From: Candidatus Saccharimonadota bacterium
GTDB taxonomy: Bacteria > Patescibacteriota > Saccharimonadia > Saccharimonadales > Saccharimonadaceae
Length of the DNA stretch: 64,000 nucleotides
Direction: 5' to 3'
Assembly: GCA_027492465.1 (NCBI GenBank)
Contig: JAPUET010000024.1
Coordinates: 1-64,000, forward strand
Position 1 is the stretch's first letter; each line of letters opens with the position of its first letter. This document shows, piece after piece, positions 8,595 to 17,336 of this stretch. A program made the position numbers and the translations under genes. Under the pieces are notes generated by a model. The model had not been told where the DNA came from. It searched no databases and saw only the letters and a list, made by a program, of their open reading frames with translations.

Positions 8595-8672
8595 GCAGCG
8601 AAAAAACGCTTGGTCATTCTGCCCCCATAAATTCGGTATTTATACTGCGGAGTGCTGTTTTGGCAGAATAAA

Positions 8673-8731
8673 GGGGTAGTACCCCCCCTATCAACACGCT
8701 GTTTGCATAGTACCCCTAGGGGGTATATAGT
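8673..8731 (+). promoter_or_regulatory. Two CsoR-type operators and -10 box
   Basis: Operator 1 at 8673-8685 is GGGGTA-G-TACCCC, followed by more C. Operator 2 at 8711-8725 is TACCCC-TA-GGGGGTA. Both match the TACCC-N-GGGTA inverted repeat recognised by CsoR-family repressors. Operator 2 touches a -10 box TATAGT (8726-8731) that ends 7 nt before the csoR-like ATG, so repressor binding would block RNA polymerase. This predicts autoregulation and metal-induced expression of the downstream copper genes. Confidence 0.78.
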
Positions 8732-8738
8732 AAAGTGT

Positions 8739-9023
8739 ATGATAAGCGTAATAAAGAAGCGAGCATTGCACCGAGCCAAGATACTTGAGGGTCAAATGCG
8801 TGGTATCCAGAAGATGATTGAAAATGAAGACTACTGTATGGACATACTCACGCAGAACCTAGCTATTCAAAAATCCATCGGCTCGCTCAACAAGCTGATA
8901 CTTGAGAACCACGTGCGAACACACATCAAAGACAATCTAAGTTCCAGTTCGGAAGATGAACAGGAAAAAGCAATTACCGAACTTCTTTCACTGTATGAAC
9001 TTACAAATGTGAGGGGTAAATAA
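8739..9023 (+). CDS. csoR: CsoR/RcnR-family metal-sensing repressor
   Basis: 94 aa, all-helical DUF156 fold: RAKILEGQMRGIQKMIENEDYCMDILTQ then LILENHVRTHIKD. The three core ligand positions read Cys (DYC), His (ENH) and His (RTH), not the Cys-His-Cys of copper CsoR; Cys-His-His is the core set of nickel/cobalt RcnR. Neighbouring copper genes and CsoR-like operators still point to copper. The frame is open to 8652, but the -10 box and operator lie inside that extension, so the ATG at 8739 is the start. First gene of an operon with three copper genes. Confidence 0.85.
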   Translation: MISVIKKRALHRAKILEGQMRGIQKMIENEDYCMDILTQNLAIQKSIGSLNKLILENHVRTHIKDNLSSSSEDEQEKAITELLSLYELTNVRGK

Positions 9024-9025
9024 TT

Positions 9026-9394
9026 GTGAAATTAGCAGCAGCTATAAAAAACGCATTGGTTTTATTGGCTGTTGTACTAATCAATTCTATTAGCTTTGCG
9101 GGGCATACCTCAGCTATGTCTAGTATGTCGCACGAAATGGGCAGTATGAAGCACGGTTCAAGCGACGCAACTTCCTGTGCTACCCTTTGCCGCACGGCAG
9201 TTATCAACAAGGAAGATAATGTCATCAACGATGACGAAAGCGAAGATGATACCGAACCAGCTATAGCTTTCTACGGACAGAGCCAAACATTATCAACAGA
9301 TGAAAAATCGCTTTCTCAACACCTTTATGCCGCAGAGATAAAACCGCCGCCAAAGATACCGATTTATATTTTGTATGGTGTCTTCCGAGTATAG
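9026..9394 (+). CDS. Small secreted protein, Met/His/Cys-containing
   Basis: 122 aa from a GTG start with GAGGGG nine bases upstream. A signal peptide (LALLAVV-type core, cleavage probably after SFA near residue 25) is followed by a short Met/His-rich stretch (MSSMSHEMGSMKHG) and a CATLC pair, then an acidic linker. These residues could bind copper outside the membrane, as in other small copper chaperones. No family recognised. It lies 2 nt after the csoR-like gene and before a DUF305 gene, so a role in copper handling is likely but inferred. Confidence 0.65.
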   Translation: MKLAAAIKNALVLLAVVLINSISFAGHTSAMSSMSHEMGSMKHGSSDATSCATLCRTAVINKEDNVINDDESEDDTEPAIAFYGQSQTLSTDEKSLSQHLYAAEIKPPPKIPIYILYGVFRV

Positions 9395-9441
9395 GATGTG
9401 ATTGTTTACTCAAGCAGCATCAACTTAACTTTGGAGAAAAT

Positions 9442-10137
9442 ATGAAAAAGAACAGCATAATCATCGTCGCAATTGTCGCAGTAGTTGCTATTGCAGGTGT
9501 TAGCATTTACGCCATCAGCCGCAATAACGATACGATGGACGGCAATATGATGGGCAACTCAAACTCACAATCGGCAGTCCAAGCTGATACTAACTCAGCG
9601 GACTATAAGCAGTACGCAGCACTAAAAGGTGAAGACTATGACAAGATGTTTCTTGCCAATATGATAGCCCATCATCAGGGTGCGGTTGATATGGCAAACC
9701 TTGCTCTAACCAATGCCAACCATCAAGAAGTCAAGGACTTAGCTAAAGCCATTGTGTCCGCTCAAACGACTGAGATTACCGATATGACTGCTTGGCAAAA
9801 GACGTGGGGCTATCCTGCAAGCAGTGGCGAAATGATGGAAGACCACAGCTCAATGGGTATGATGAACACGAACGCTGGAATGATGAACGAATTGAACGGC
9901 AAGACTGGCGAAGGGTTTGATAAAGCATTTCTTGAACAGATGATTATGCACCATCAGTCGGCTATAAATATGGCGGCAACGGGTAAAACGAATGCTCAAC
10001 ACCAAGAAGTAAAAGACTTAACAGTCGTTATCGTTACGGCTCAGACCAAAGAGATAAAGCAAATGAAGCAGTGGCAAAAAGACTGGGGCTATTCTACTTC
10101 CGATACTACCAACTCTATGTCGGGAATGAGCCACTAA
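9442..10137 (+). CDS. DUF305 (CopM-like) copper-binding protein
   Basis: 231 aa. One N-terminal membrane anchor (residues about 5-25) and two tandem DUF305 units: DKMFLANMIAHHQGAVDMA (about 70-90) and DKAFLEQMIMHHQSAINMA (about 155-175), each with an HH pair, plus Met/His-rich linkers (MMEDHSSMGMM). DUF305 proteins such as CopM bind copper outside the membrane. GGAG lies upstream of the ATG. The CopB gene starts 1 nt after the stop, and both lie under the CsoR-type operator. Confidence 0.87.
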   Translation: MKKNSIIIVAIVAVVAIAGVSIYAISRNNDTMDGNMMGNSNSQSAVQADTNSADYKQYAALKGEDYDKMFLANMIAHHQGAVDMANLALTNANHQEVKDLAKAIVSAQTTEITDMTAWQKTWGYPASSGEMMEDHSSMGMMNTNAGMMNELNGKTGEGFDKAFLEQMIMHHQSAINMAATGKTNAQHQEVKDLTVVIVTAQTKEIKQMKQWQKDWGYSTSDTTNSMSGMSH

Positions 10138-10138
10138 A

Positions 10139-12166
10139 ATGGAACACTCGCACGACGAACACTCTGAGCATCAAGACCACGACAAACACGCAGGACATTC
10201 AGTGGCAATGTTCAAAGACAAGTTCTGGCTGTCCTTGCTGCTAACGCTACCTGTACTTGTGTATTCCGAGATGATACAACACTGGCTGAACTTTGTACCG
10301 CCAGCTTTTTCTGGCTCGCAGTATGTGCCATTCGTGTTTAGTACCATCATCTTTTTCTATGGGGGTTTGGTGTTCATAAAGAGTGCGTGGGGCGAGTTAA
10401 AAGCCAAATTGCCAGGTATGATGACGCTCATCAGCCTGGCAATTATCACGGCTTATGTGTATAGCGTAGCTACTCAATTCTTTATTCAGGGCGATGGTTT
10501 CTTTTGGGAGCTGGCAACCTTAGTAACAATTATGCTGCTTGGTCATTGGCTTGAAATGGCATCAGTTGCCAAAGCCGAAAGTGCTCTTGATGCTATATCC
10601 CAACTACTACCCGACAAAGCAGAAAAGCTCATCAATGGTAGACCGAAACAAGTATTGGTCAGTGAGCTAAAGGTTGGCGACTTTGTGCTAGTACGTCCAG
10701 GCTCAAGTATTCCTGTGGATGGCATAGTTACCGATGGTAGTTCATCTGTAAATGAAGCTGCTATTACGGGCGAAAGCAAACCGACCAGTAAAGCCGTGAA
10801 CGATGAAGTTGTGGCTGGTACGATAAACCAAGACGGTGCATTGACAGTAAAAGTAACAAAAGTCGGCGAAGATACAGCACTTGCTGGCATTATGCGTTTA
10901 GTTGCCGAGGCTCAAAGTTCAAAATCTAATGTCCAGGTGCTTGCCGATAAAGCAGCCTTTGCTCTTACAATCATTGCCATAGCGACAGCTATCATTACCT
11001 TTGTTTACTGGCTCATTGCAAAGGATGCAGCTTTTGCATTAGAAAGGTCTGTTACTGTTTTGATTATCGCTTGTCCGCACGCTCTCGGCTTAGCAATACC
11101 TTTAGTAGTGTCTATATCAACTGCCATTTCTGCACGAAGTGGTTTGCTTGTTCGTAAGCGTTTGGCACTTGAAGCTGCACGTAAGCTAGATTGGGTGCTT
11201 TTTGATAAAACAGGCACACTTACCAAGGGCGAACACGGCGTAACAGATATTTGGGCAACGAAAGGCTATACAGGAGAAGACATTTTACATCTAACTGCAA
11301 GCCTTGAGCAGAATAGCGAGCATATCGTTGGCAGAGGCATTGTAAGTGAAGCACAGAAAAAACACGTCCACTTGGATAAGGTTGAAGACTTTGCTGCTCT
11401 GCCTGGGCTAGGAGTTAAGGGTAAACTGCACGGTCACGACAACTTTATTGCAGCGAGCTATCGTTATATCAAAGAAAATAAGCTCAACGTGCCTAAAGAT
11501 GTAGAGCGATATTCTAAGCAAGCCGCAAAAGATGGCAAAACCGAGGTTTATCTAATAAAGGACGACAAAGAGGTTATTGGGGCTATTGCTCTTGCTGATG
11601 TTATTCGTGAACAATCAAAACAAACCATTGCCGCACTGAGAGCCGAGGGCGTAAAAACAGCGATGGTTACTGGCGACAGCCAAGATGTAGCGGCGTACGT
11701 AGCTAAACAGCTTGGCTTAGACCAGTATTTTGCAGAAGTGCGACCTGAGGATAAAGCCAATAAAGTTAGCGAATTACAGAAAAGTGGTAACAAAGTGGCT
11801 TTTGTTGGCGATGGGGTAAATGATGCTCCTGCTCTAACTCAAGCGGATATTGGTATGGCGATTGGTGCTGGTACAGACGTAGCCATCAAGTCTGCTGATA
11901 TTATCTTGGTAAAAAGCGACCCAAGAGATGTAATAAGAGTTATTCACTTGTCAAAAGCAACGTACCGCAAGATGGTACAAAACCTAGCTTGGGCTACTGG
12001 GTACAATGTGGTCGCTATTCCACTTGCCGCTGGGGTGCTATACAGTTCGGGCATATTGCTATCGCCAGCAGTTGGGGCTGTCCTAATGTCATTCTCTACT
12101 GTGATTGTAGCTATAAATGCCCAGCTACTGAGGCGTGTTCACTACCATCCAGGTCATAGCCACTAA
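10139..12166 (+). CDS. copB: Copper-exporting P-type ATPase, CPH type
   Basis: 675 aa. Starts with a His-rich tail ([18 protein letters not shown]) instead of a CXXC domain. Actuator motif TGES near residue 213, transmembrane metal motif CPH near 312 (P1B-3 class), phosphorylation motif DKTGT near 356, and hinge [10 protein letters not shown] near 558. The CPH class is linked to CopB ATPases that export copper, including Cu(II) or silver in some cases. Length and motifs are complete. Last gene of the csoR-DUF305-copB operon; a hairpin terminator follows. Confidence 0.94.
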   Translation: MEHSHDEHSEHQDHDKHAGHSVAMFKDKFWLSLLLTLPVLVYSEMIQHWLNFVPPAFSGSQYVPFVFSTIIFFYGGLVFIKSAWGELKAKLPGMMTLISLAIITAYVYSVATQFFIQGDGFFWELATLVTIMLLGHWLEMASVAKAESALDAISQLLPDKAEKLINGRPKQVLVSELKVGDFVLVRPGSSIPVDGIVTDGSSSVNEAAITGESKPTSKAVNDEVVAGTINQDGALTVKVTKVGEDTALAGIMRLVAEAQSSKSNVQVLADKAAFALTIIAIATAIITFVYWLIAKDAAFALERSVTVLIIACPHALGLAIPLVVSISTAISARSGLLVRKRLALEAARKLDWVLFDKTGTLTKGEHGVTDIWATKGYTGEDILHLTASLEQNSEHIVGRGIVSEAQKKHVHLDKVEDFAALPGLGVKGKLHGHDNFIAASYRYIKENKLNVPKDVERYSKQAAKDGKTEVYLIKDDKEVIGAIALADVIREQSKQTIAALRAEGVKTAMVTGDSQDVAAYVAKQLGLDQYFAEVRPEDKANKVSELQKSGNKVAFVGDGVNDAPALTQADIGMAIGAGTDVAIKSADIILVKSDPRDVIRVIHLSKATYRKMVQNLAWATGYNVVAIPLAAGVLYSSGILLSPAVGAVLMSFSTVIVAINAQLLRRVHYHPGHSH

Positions 12167-12303
12167 AGCATCTGTTTGAAAAATCCCACTAAGCCTCAAG
12201 TAAACTGCCTGAAAGCTGGAATTGTTCAACGAGATGTTTTAGCTTATAATCCTCTTGTGCATCAATAGCAGCTGTTTGAAATACGTCAACTATGCTGCAC
12301 CAT

Positions 12304-12336
12304 AAAGGACTTTTCAGCTTCTGAAAGGTCTTTTTT
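12304..12336 (+). terminator. Rho-independent terminator after copB
   Basis: GACTTTTCAG (12308-12317) pairs with CTGAAAGGTC (12321-12330) across a 3-nt loop and is followed by six T. It lies about 140 bp after copB. The rest of 12337-12465 holds no gene that I can see. Confidence 0.75.
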
Positions 12337-12465
12337 GTTTGGTCTACTACTGAAAATAGGGCTTATATTTTGGGTGTACACTTTTTTATTTTCGGTGACG
12401 TATATTTTGCCTGTAAATAGCATTTGTGTACACTCATTGCGTCGTGCCACTGGCAGACTAAAGTA

Positions 12466-13852
12466 TCAGCTACCTATATTATTTAGAAAACTAAAAGCAA
12501 ACTCTAGGAACTCGGCAAGGTCGCTATCGTGCTCGTTGCTAAGTGTGTTTATTTTCTCTTGGTTCTCGGCAAGCTCGGCTTTATGGCTCTCTATGGCGTT
12601 GCGTATCTCGTCGGCAATAAAAGCATTTGACGGGTCTGTAAGTGCTATAACTTGATTGGCTACTTTTTGCCGTATACTCTCACTAATAGCCTCTAGCCTT
12701 GCTATCTCGTGTCTAGCCTCTCGGTGCTGGGCATCAAAGGTGGCTACTAATTTTGTTTTGAGTTTTTTAAGCTCTAGCTCTGGCAATATGATACCGTCTA
12801 GTAACTTACTGAAACTGTCGTGCGTCTCGTCACGATTTATGTAACGGCTACAAGTTCTACATCTGTATTTTTCGTAGTAGGTAATTTTCTTACGAGGCTT
12901 GCCGTGATTATTCGTACCATTGCTAATGGGTGCACTAGAGAAACGAGGGTTACGACGCTCGGCAATATCACATTTTAGGCAGGTGATTTTATTGGCTAAC
13001 GGGTACTTTGTGTCTTTGTCGGGTCTGTAGCCTTGCTGTTTCTTAGCGTTTTTATCAAAGGCTCGTAGTATCTTTTCGTGCTCGGCTTTGGTGATTAGTG
13101 GCTCGTGTAAACCGTTTTCATTTTGTAGACTAAGCTTGCCGTTTAGCTTAACAGCTCCGTAGTAGTAAACATCGCAAGCGTGATTGCGGAACTTGTCCAT
13201 TTTGTAATTTGGGTAACGCTTGCCAAACTCGGTAGTCTTGAGCCATTTTAAGGCGTCTGTAGGTGTTTTGCTATGGGTAGCTATCGTCTTTAGGGCTTGC
13301 TGGAACGGGTCTAGCTATAGGCTCGTTGGGGACGTGTATACCACGCTCTAAACCCTTTTTATAGCACGTCTTAGGGCGTGACAGGTAACGCCCTCTTGTA
13401 TAGATTTCATACCGCCAGAAACGGCTTTTTTGATACGCTCCTCGTTACTACCCTCGGCAGTAAAGTATTTTAAGAAACGCATAAACCTAGCCATATGATT
13501 ATCGCTATTTAACTCAGGGTCTGAGGCGTACCAAACTTTAACATTGTGCTTGCTAAACTCTACCTCGTAGTAAAAAGCCTCGTCCATAGACCGCATAAAA
13601 CGGTCTGGCTCGTCAATTAACAAGTATTTTACATGTTTGTTTTTAGCACAAAATGATAGCATTTCTTTGAGGTCTGGACGTTTTAGATTTTTACCACGCC
13701 TCGTAGACACATCACCAGACCACTTGCGGACTATCTGCACGCCAAGCTCTTTAGCGCAACGCTCTACAGCCTCGTCTTGGCGATTAAGGCTGTTGTTTTG
13801 TAATTGCTCGGCTGTAGATACTCGGCATAGGGCTATGGCTAAATCGTTTCAT
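12466..13852 (-). pseudogene. Broken serine recombinase (three or more frameshifts)
   Basis: Reading the minus strand in pieces restores one recombinase. A start ATGAAACG at 13852 runs out of frame after about 22 codons, while another frame gives ALCRVSTAEQLQNNSLNRQD, the catalytic-serine region. This continues to KYLLIDEPDRFMRS and SGGMKSIQEG, then stops at 13348. The following segments continue in two other frames (KKGLERGIHVPNEPIA, then ATHSKTPTDALKWLKTTEFG) into the zinc ribbon (CLKCD ... CRTCSRY) and coiled-coil part that ends at 12466. At least three frame changes are needed, so it is inactive unless sequencing errors are involved. It belongs to a different lineage from the intact recombinase at the left end. 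Confidence 0.86.
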
Positions 13853-14148
13853 AGTACCACCTTAGGTGCAGCTCGCTTGAGCGTAGCCAAAACATCGTCA
13901 AGCCATTGCGTGGTAGCGTCTTTGACGGCTTGCTCGTACTCGTCGGCTTTGGCTTGTATCTTGGGCGATATGCTAGGCGTCTTACTTCTCTCATATGGCA
14001 AAAGAGCAAGGCGTGCAAGTTCGTTGTCCTCGATAAATACGCCTCTGTTTTTCTCAAAAGTATGTATAAAATCGTCGGCTAGTTTTCTGCCTTTAGCGTG
14101 TAATCTCTCTAGCTCGGCTATGGCTTTATTTGGGGTATAGCTTGTCAT
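13849..14148 (-). CDS. Hypothetical 99-aa protein coupled to the broken recombinase
   Basis: Helical, basic/acidic mix, no membrane segment. Its stop TGA overlaps the recombinase start as ATGA (13849-13852), the layout of translational coupling, so it was probably an accessory factor of the recombinase. It has no recognised domain. The upstream leader contains eight copies of the 5-bp repeat CTTAT, and the ribosome site is weak. Confidence 0.55.
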   Translation of the reverse strand: MTSYTPNKAIAELERLHAKGRKLADDFIHTFEKNRGVFIEDNELARLALLPYERSKTPSISPKIQAKADEYEQAVKDATTQWLDDVLATLKRAAPKVVL

Positions 14149-14160
14149 ATCGTCCGCAAT

Positions 14161-14200
14161 CTTATCTTATCTTATCTTATCTTATCTTATCTTATCTTAT
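14161..14200. repeat. (CTTAT)8 tandem repeat
   Basis: Eight perfect copies of CTTAT, read as ATAAG on the minus strand. They sit 12 bp upstream of the 99-aa ORF start and between it and the divergent promoter of the candidate structured RNA. Pentanucleotide runs of this type change length by slippage. Confidence 0.95.
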
Positions 14201-14254
14201 TAGCTATTATACCAGTTTTATGATATTGTAATCTTAGTTATAAGTAAAAAGTGC

Positions 14255-14260
14255 TATAAT
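14255..14260 (+). promoter_or_regulatory. Promoter -10 box of the candidate structured RNA
   Basis: A perfect TATAAT lies 6 nt before the first base of the predicted RNA; the -35 region is weak. Confidence 0.55.
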
Positions 14261-14265
14261 AAAAG

Positions 14266-14406
14266 GGTCTTAAGTTGTCAAAACACAATAAAGCCACTCG
14301 GTTTACCGTATTGGTTTTTAGCCTGAAAAGGGGCATCGCCCGAACAGTAGGCTAAAACTTATTGTGGTAAGACGACTTAAGACACCGTTGGCGGTGTCCC
14401 TTTTTA
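14266..14406 (+). ncRNA. Candidate structured RNA with closing stem and terminator
   Basis: No ORF, but a clear RNA-like layout. Closing stem P1 pairs 14267-14279 with 14371-14383 (13 bp, one G-U). P2 pairs 14284-14291 with 14359-14366 (8 bp). An inner stem pairs 14316-14324 with 14349-14357 (9 bp) and carries a GGGC/GCCC tip at 14331-14341. A small CGG/CCG hairpin lies near 14299-14308. A terminator hairpin GACACCG/CGGTGTC (14381-14398) with five T ends it. The three bases GAC at 14381-14383 are needed by both P1 and the terminator, so the two compete slightly. It could be a stand-alone sRNA or a leader controlling the small gene at 14457. I do not recognise a known family. Confidence 0.62.
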
Positions 14407-14456
14407 TTTAAGACACTCTAACGGCTATAGCAAATTAACCGTAAGGAGTGCAAAAA

Positions 14457-14684
14457 GTGAAAGACCGCAAAACTTATAAAATATTAACCGCTTGTAGTTT
14501 GGTACTACCAATTAACCGCTGGTATCTAGGCAACGCTAAAGGTGCAATCGGGCGTAGTATTACCGCAAATTATTTTCTTATGGGCCGGCTTGGTGATTTG
14601 TTTTATATGGACAAGACTTTTGACGAGGCTATGGCAAAACGAGGCTTTACAAATACCAATATACGCAACGAGCAAGGCAAGTAA
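14457..14684 (+). CDS. Small TM2-domain-like membrane protein
   Basis: 75 aa. GTG start with AAGGAG eight bases upstream; a GTG at 14448 lies inside that ribosome site. The pattern CSLVLPINRWYLGNAKGAIGR then LMGRLGDLFYMD follows the TM2 fold (two short membrane helices around a WYLG turn and a distal Asp). Function of such proteins is not established. It follows the structured RNA by about 50 nt, and a terminator follows its stop. Confidence 0.58.
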   Translation: MKDRKTYKILTACSLVLPINRWYLGNAKGAIGRSITANYFLMGRLGDLFYMDKTFDEAMAKRGFTNTNIRNEQGK

Positions 14685-14712
14685 CTACTAGTTTTAACTT
14701 ACCCCGATAATT

Positions 14713-14739
14713 ACCGCCTCTAGTTTGGGGCGGTTTTTG
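14713..14739 (+). terminator. Terminator after the TM2-like gene
   Basis: ACCGCC (14713-14718) pairs with GGCGGT (14729-14734) and is followed by a T run. The 14740-15014 stretch beyond it has no gene; it contains an ACAACAAA/TTTGTTGT hairpin at about 14778-14796 and a possible promoter box TATAAT near 14802. Confidence 0.7.
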
Positions 14740-15014
14740 ATAGCTAAGGTGTAATTATTGTTGGGTAAACACATAACAACAAACTTTTGTTGTAGGTATA
14801 ATAAATTAGCTACCCCCGTTATGCTAACAATCTCGGCTGTTGTAGTTGGGCATAGTTATAAATTGAAAAAAATGACGTCCACGATAATTTAGATAGGTAG
14901 TGCGTTTACGTATTTTTGAGAAATCCATTTGCCGTACATAGGGGGGTATCGTGACCACTAAGCCTTAAAAGCTTAAGTTTGCTTTGGTTTCAATATGATA
15001 GGATAATTGGCTTC

Positions 15015-17204
15015 ATGGATGAGCAACCTAATAAAGTTATAATGCTTTGGCATAGGGAGTTCGCAAAGTTTATTATGAAGCTTGAGCGAACTGGACTATT
15101 AATAAAAGTGAGAGTGGTGCCTTTGATTTGGAGGTCTCTAAAGGTTTTGTTTGTCGGGTGTTTTCTGGGTGCAGTATCTACCTTGACTGCATTTGGTCTG
15201 AGCGAACATTTGGAAACGGATAGCTATAAAGAGTTGTTATCGGTATCCTTAGGGACAACAGGAACTGTCATAGCAATATTTTTTTCACTTGTCTTGATAC
15301 CGATTAACCAGATGACAGGAAGGTATGCCCCTAGGTTCTTGAAGCATCTGAAGAACGATTTACTATTTTTTCTGACATTTGCCTATGCCTTCTTATCAAT
15401 TTCGTACTCAGCCTTCTTTCTTTACAAGGGAGCAAATGAGTTCATAGCGATATCAGCAATGTTGCAAATTGCGTTCCTCTTCATAGTCCTGTACTCACTA
15501 TGGCTACACGCAATCGCTCTATCAAATCCCGCTAGAGGCGTCTTATACCCTGAAGTCAGAGAGATAAGTGGAACTATCAAACGGCAAATTAGAATTACCA
15601 CCAGGAGGCGAGTTAGGTTAATGACAGCCAACTCAACCGCTACTCGCTCAAGGGCTATTCAGCTCAGCTATTTCAATATAGACGAAGCCGTTACTGACTA
15701 CATCATGAATAGGCTGCTATCGTTTCGAGAAGTAGCTATGAAAGCACTGAAGAATGGGGAAATTGAGCAATCGAAAGGTGCAATTGGCTCAATGACGAAC
15801 GTAGTTTTAGTATATCTTCATGAAAGAAGTAAATACTCAAGTGACGATGACCCCATTATGTACTTTTTATACACCGAGTTTAAGCTGCTAACTCAAACAT
15901 CGTCAAGCCATGAACTAAAGATAAAAATTCATCCATTCATTGTAGAATGCTGGCAAAGAATAGGAGTTTCTGTCACTAAGGTGAACGTCAAAGGGCTTGC
16001 GAGGATGAATAATAATACAAATCATCTTGCGTATTACCCCGTCAAGGCATTGGGCGATTTGTTTTTACTGAACATAAAGGACGAGGACTCAACAACGCCT
16101 GGAGTGGCTAGCAAGGCTTTAGGTGACATAGGGGTAAATCTGATGTCAAAAGGCTACGAGCATCAAGCTCAACAAGTAATTAGTAAACTGGCAACTTTGA
16201 GTAAGGTTGCGAACAGATTAGATATAAATATATTCTCAAGCACTTCAAATACTGCACTTGTTCGTATATATGCAGCAGGCTTAATATATCGTAATGATGC
16301 AGAGCAGGATATGTATGACCATGTTTATACTGAAATTAATGATGACATTAAAGGCTTACTAAAAGAGCTTTTGACCAAAAAGCCTGATGTAATCTCAAAC
16401 CAAGGTTTTCTAAATAGCTTGATTGGATGGCTTGAAGACCCTATAAACGGATTAAATTTTTCAAGAGTTGTTGAATTCGCTCTTTTCACCCCTGGGTTAA
16501 CAGAACAGTCTTTGAAAAGAAATATTGGTGATGTATCCAACATAATATCGCATCTAGAGTACACGATTAATAGGCTTGAAGAACTTGATGACAGCTATTT
16601 TATTGAGCAGGCATACGAGAATGTCTACAGAATTTATCTAGTACTCGCCTCATCCTTAAATGAGACAATGGCAGTTTCTCATATTCTGTCCTATCAAGGT
16701 CAGCTAACTCTAAACGAGGAGCTAAGAGAAGAGGTGGAGGCTGCTATTATACGCATTGCTGAATTTCTATCATCTAAAGTTAGCCAGCGGTCTGGAATAC
16801 GGAGATTTAACGTACTAGGTATATTCACGTCAATATACTTAATAGCCTTCTACGAGGCATCTGTGTCGGGAGATGAAAGCCTAAAACTTCTATTTAATAG
16901 ACTACATGACCTACTCGTAAAAACTCTAGCTACTCACACCAAAAACGGCACCACTAATGCAAACACTGATTTTTGTAAGCATGCACGACTAATAAGGGAT
17001 GCGCTTAGGTCAAGGAAGTACTATAAAAAGGCAAAAGAGCTCAACGTGCCAGATTTTGATTTTTCATCACTTGGCGAAATGATGTTGTTTGAAAGTGAAT
17101 ATCCAAAAGACTTTCTTAGTGGTAGATGGCACATAACAAGACCTCTAGTGCAGAGGAACGGCTATTACTTCAATGAAGTCGAAGATTTTACATTGGGCAA
17201 GTAA
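15015..17204 (+). CDS. Large DUF2254-like membrane protein
   Basis: About 729 aa. The first about 190 residues hold four membrane segments with SLGTTGTVIAIFFSLVLIP and MTGRYAPRFLKHLKND, which recall the membrane part of DUF2254 proteins (the SPR/APR-L motif after a Thr-rich helix). The remaining about 530 residues are soluble and helical and look like tandem helical repeats. DUF2254 proteins have no settled function. Monocistronic, in a decaying mobile region, so a defence or accessory role is possible but only inferred. Start is uncertain: the ATG at 15015 is preferred to a TTG at 14979; the ribosome site is weak. Confidence 0.6.
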   Translation: MDEQPNKVIMLWHREFAKFIMKLERTGLLIKVRVVPLIWRSLKVLFVGCFLGAVSTLTAFGLSEHLETDSYKELLSVSLGTTGTVIAIFFSLVLIPINQMTGRYAPRFLKHLKNDLLFFLTFAYAFLSISYSAFFLYKGANEFIAISAMLQIAFLFIVLYSLWLHAIALSNPARGVLYPEVREISGTIKRQIRITTRRRVRLMTANSTATRSRAIQLSYFNIDEAVTDYIMNRLLSFREVAMKALKNGEIEQSKGAIGSMTNVVLVYLHERSKYSSDDDPIMYFLYTEFKLLTQTSSSHELKIKIHPFIVECWQRIGVSVTKVNVKGLARMNNNTNHLAYYPVKALGDLFLLNIKDEDSTTPGVASKALGDIGVNLMSKGYEHQAQQVISKLATLSKVANRLDINIFSSTSNTALVRIYAAGLIYRNDAEQDMYDHVYTEINDDIKGLLKELLTKKPDVISNQGFLNSLIGWLEDPINGLNFSRVVEFALFTPGLTEQSLKRNIGDVSNIISHLEYTINRLEELDDSYFIEQAYENVYRIYLVLASSLNETMAVSHILSYQGQLTLNEELREEVEAAIIRIAEFLSSKVSQRSGIRRFNVLGIFTSIYLIAFYEASVSGDESLKLLFNRLHDLLVKTLATHTKNGTTNANTDFCKHARLIRDALRSRKYYKKAKELNVPDFDFSSLGEMMLFESEYPKDFLSGRWHITRPLVQRNGYYFNEVEDFTLGK

Positions 17205-17336
17205 AGCATTGCCTGCTCACGGAGAGCTGTGTAAGTCTAGCTTGGCAGTGTCATACTCTTATAGTTGGCATACGGAACGGCTAAAATATCACGCCACCGT
17301 TGCACTTCTAACCTCAGTATAGTATAGTCGGAAGTG

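Noticed and set aside
12466-13852. Programmed frameshifting in the second recombinase
   Set aside because: At least three separate frame changes are needed and no slippery sequence with a downstream structure was seen, so decay is simpler.
14161-14200. CRISPR array
   Set aside because: The repeat unit is only 5 bp with no spacers; no cas genes are in the window.
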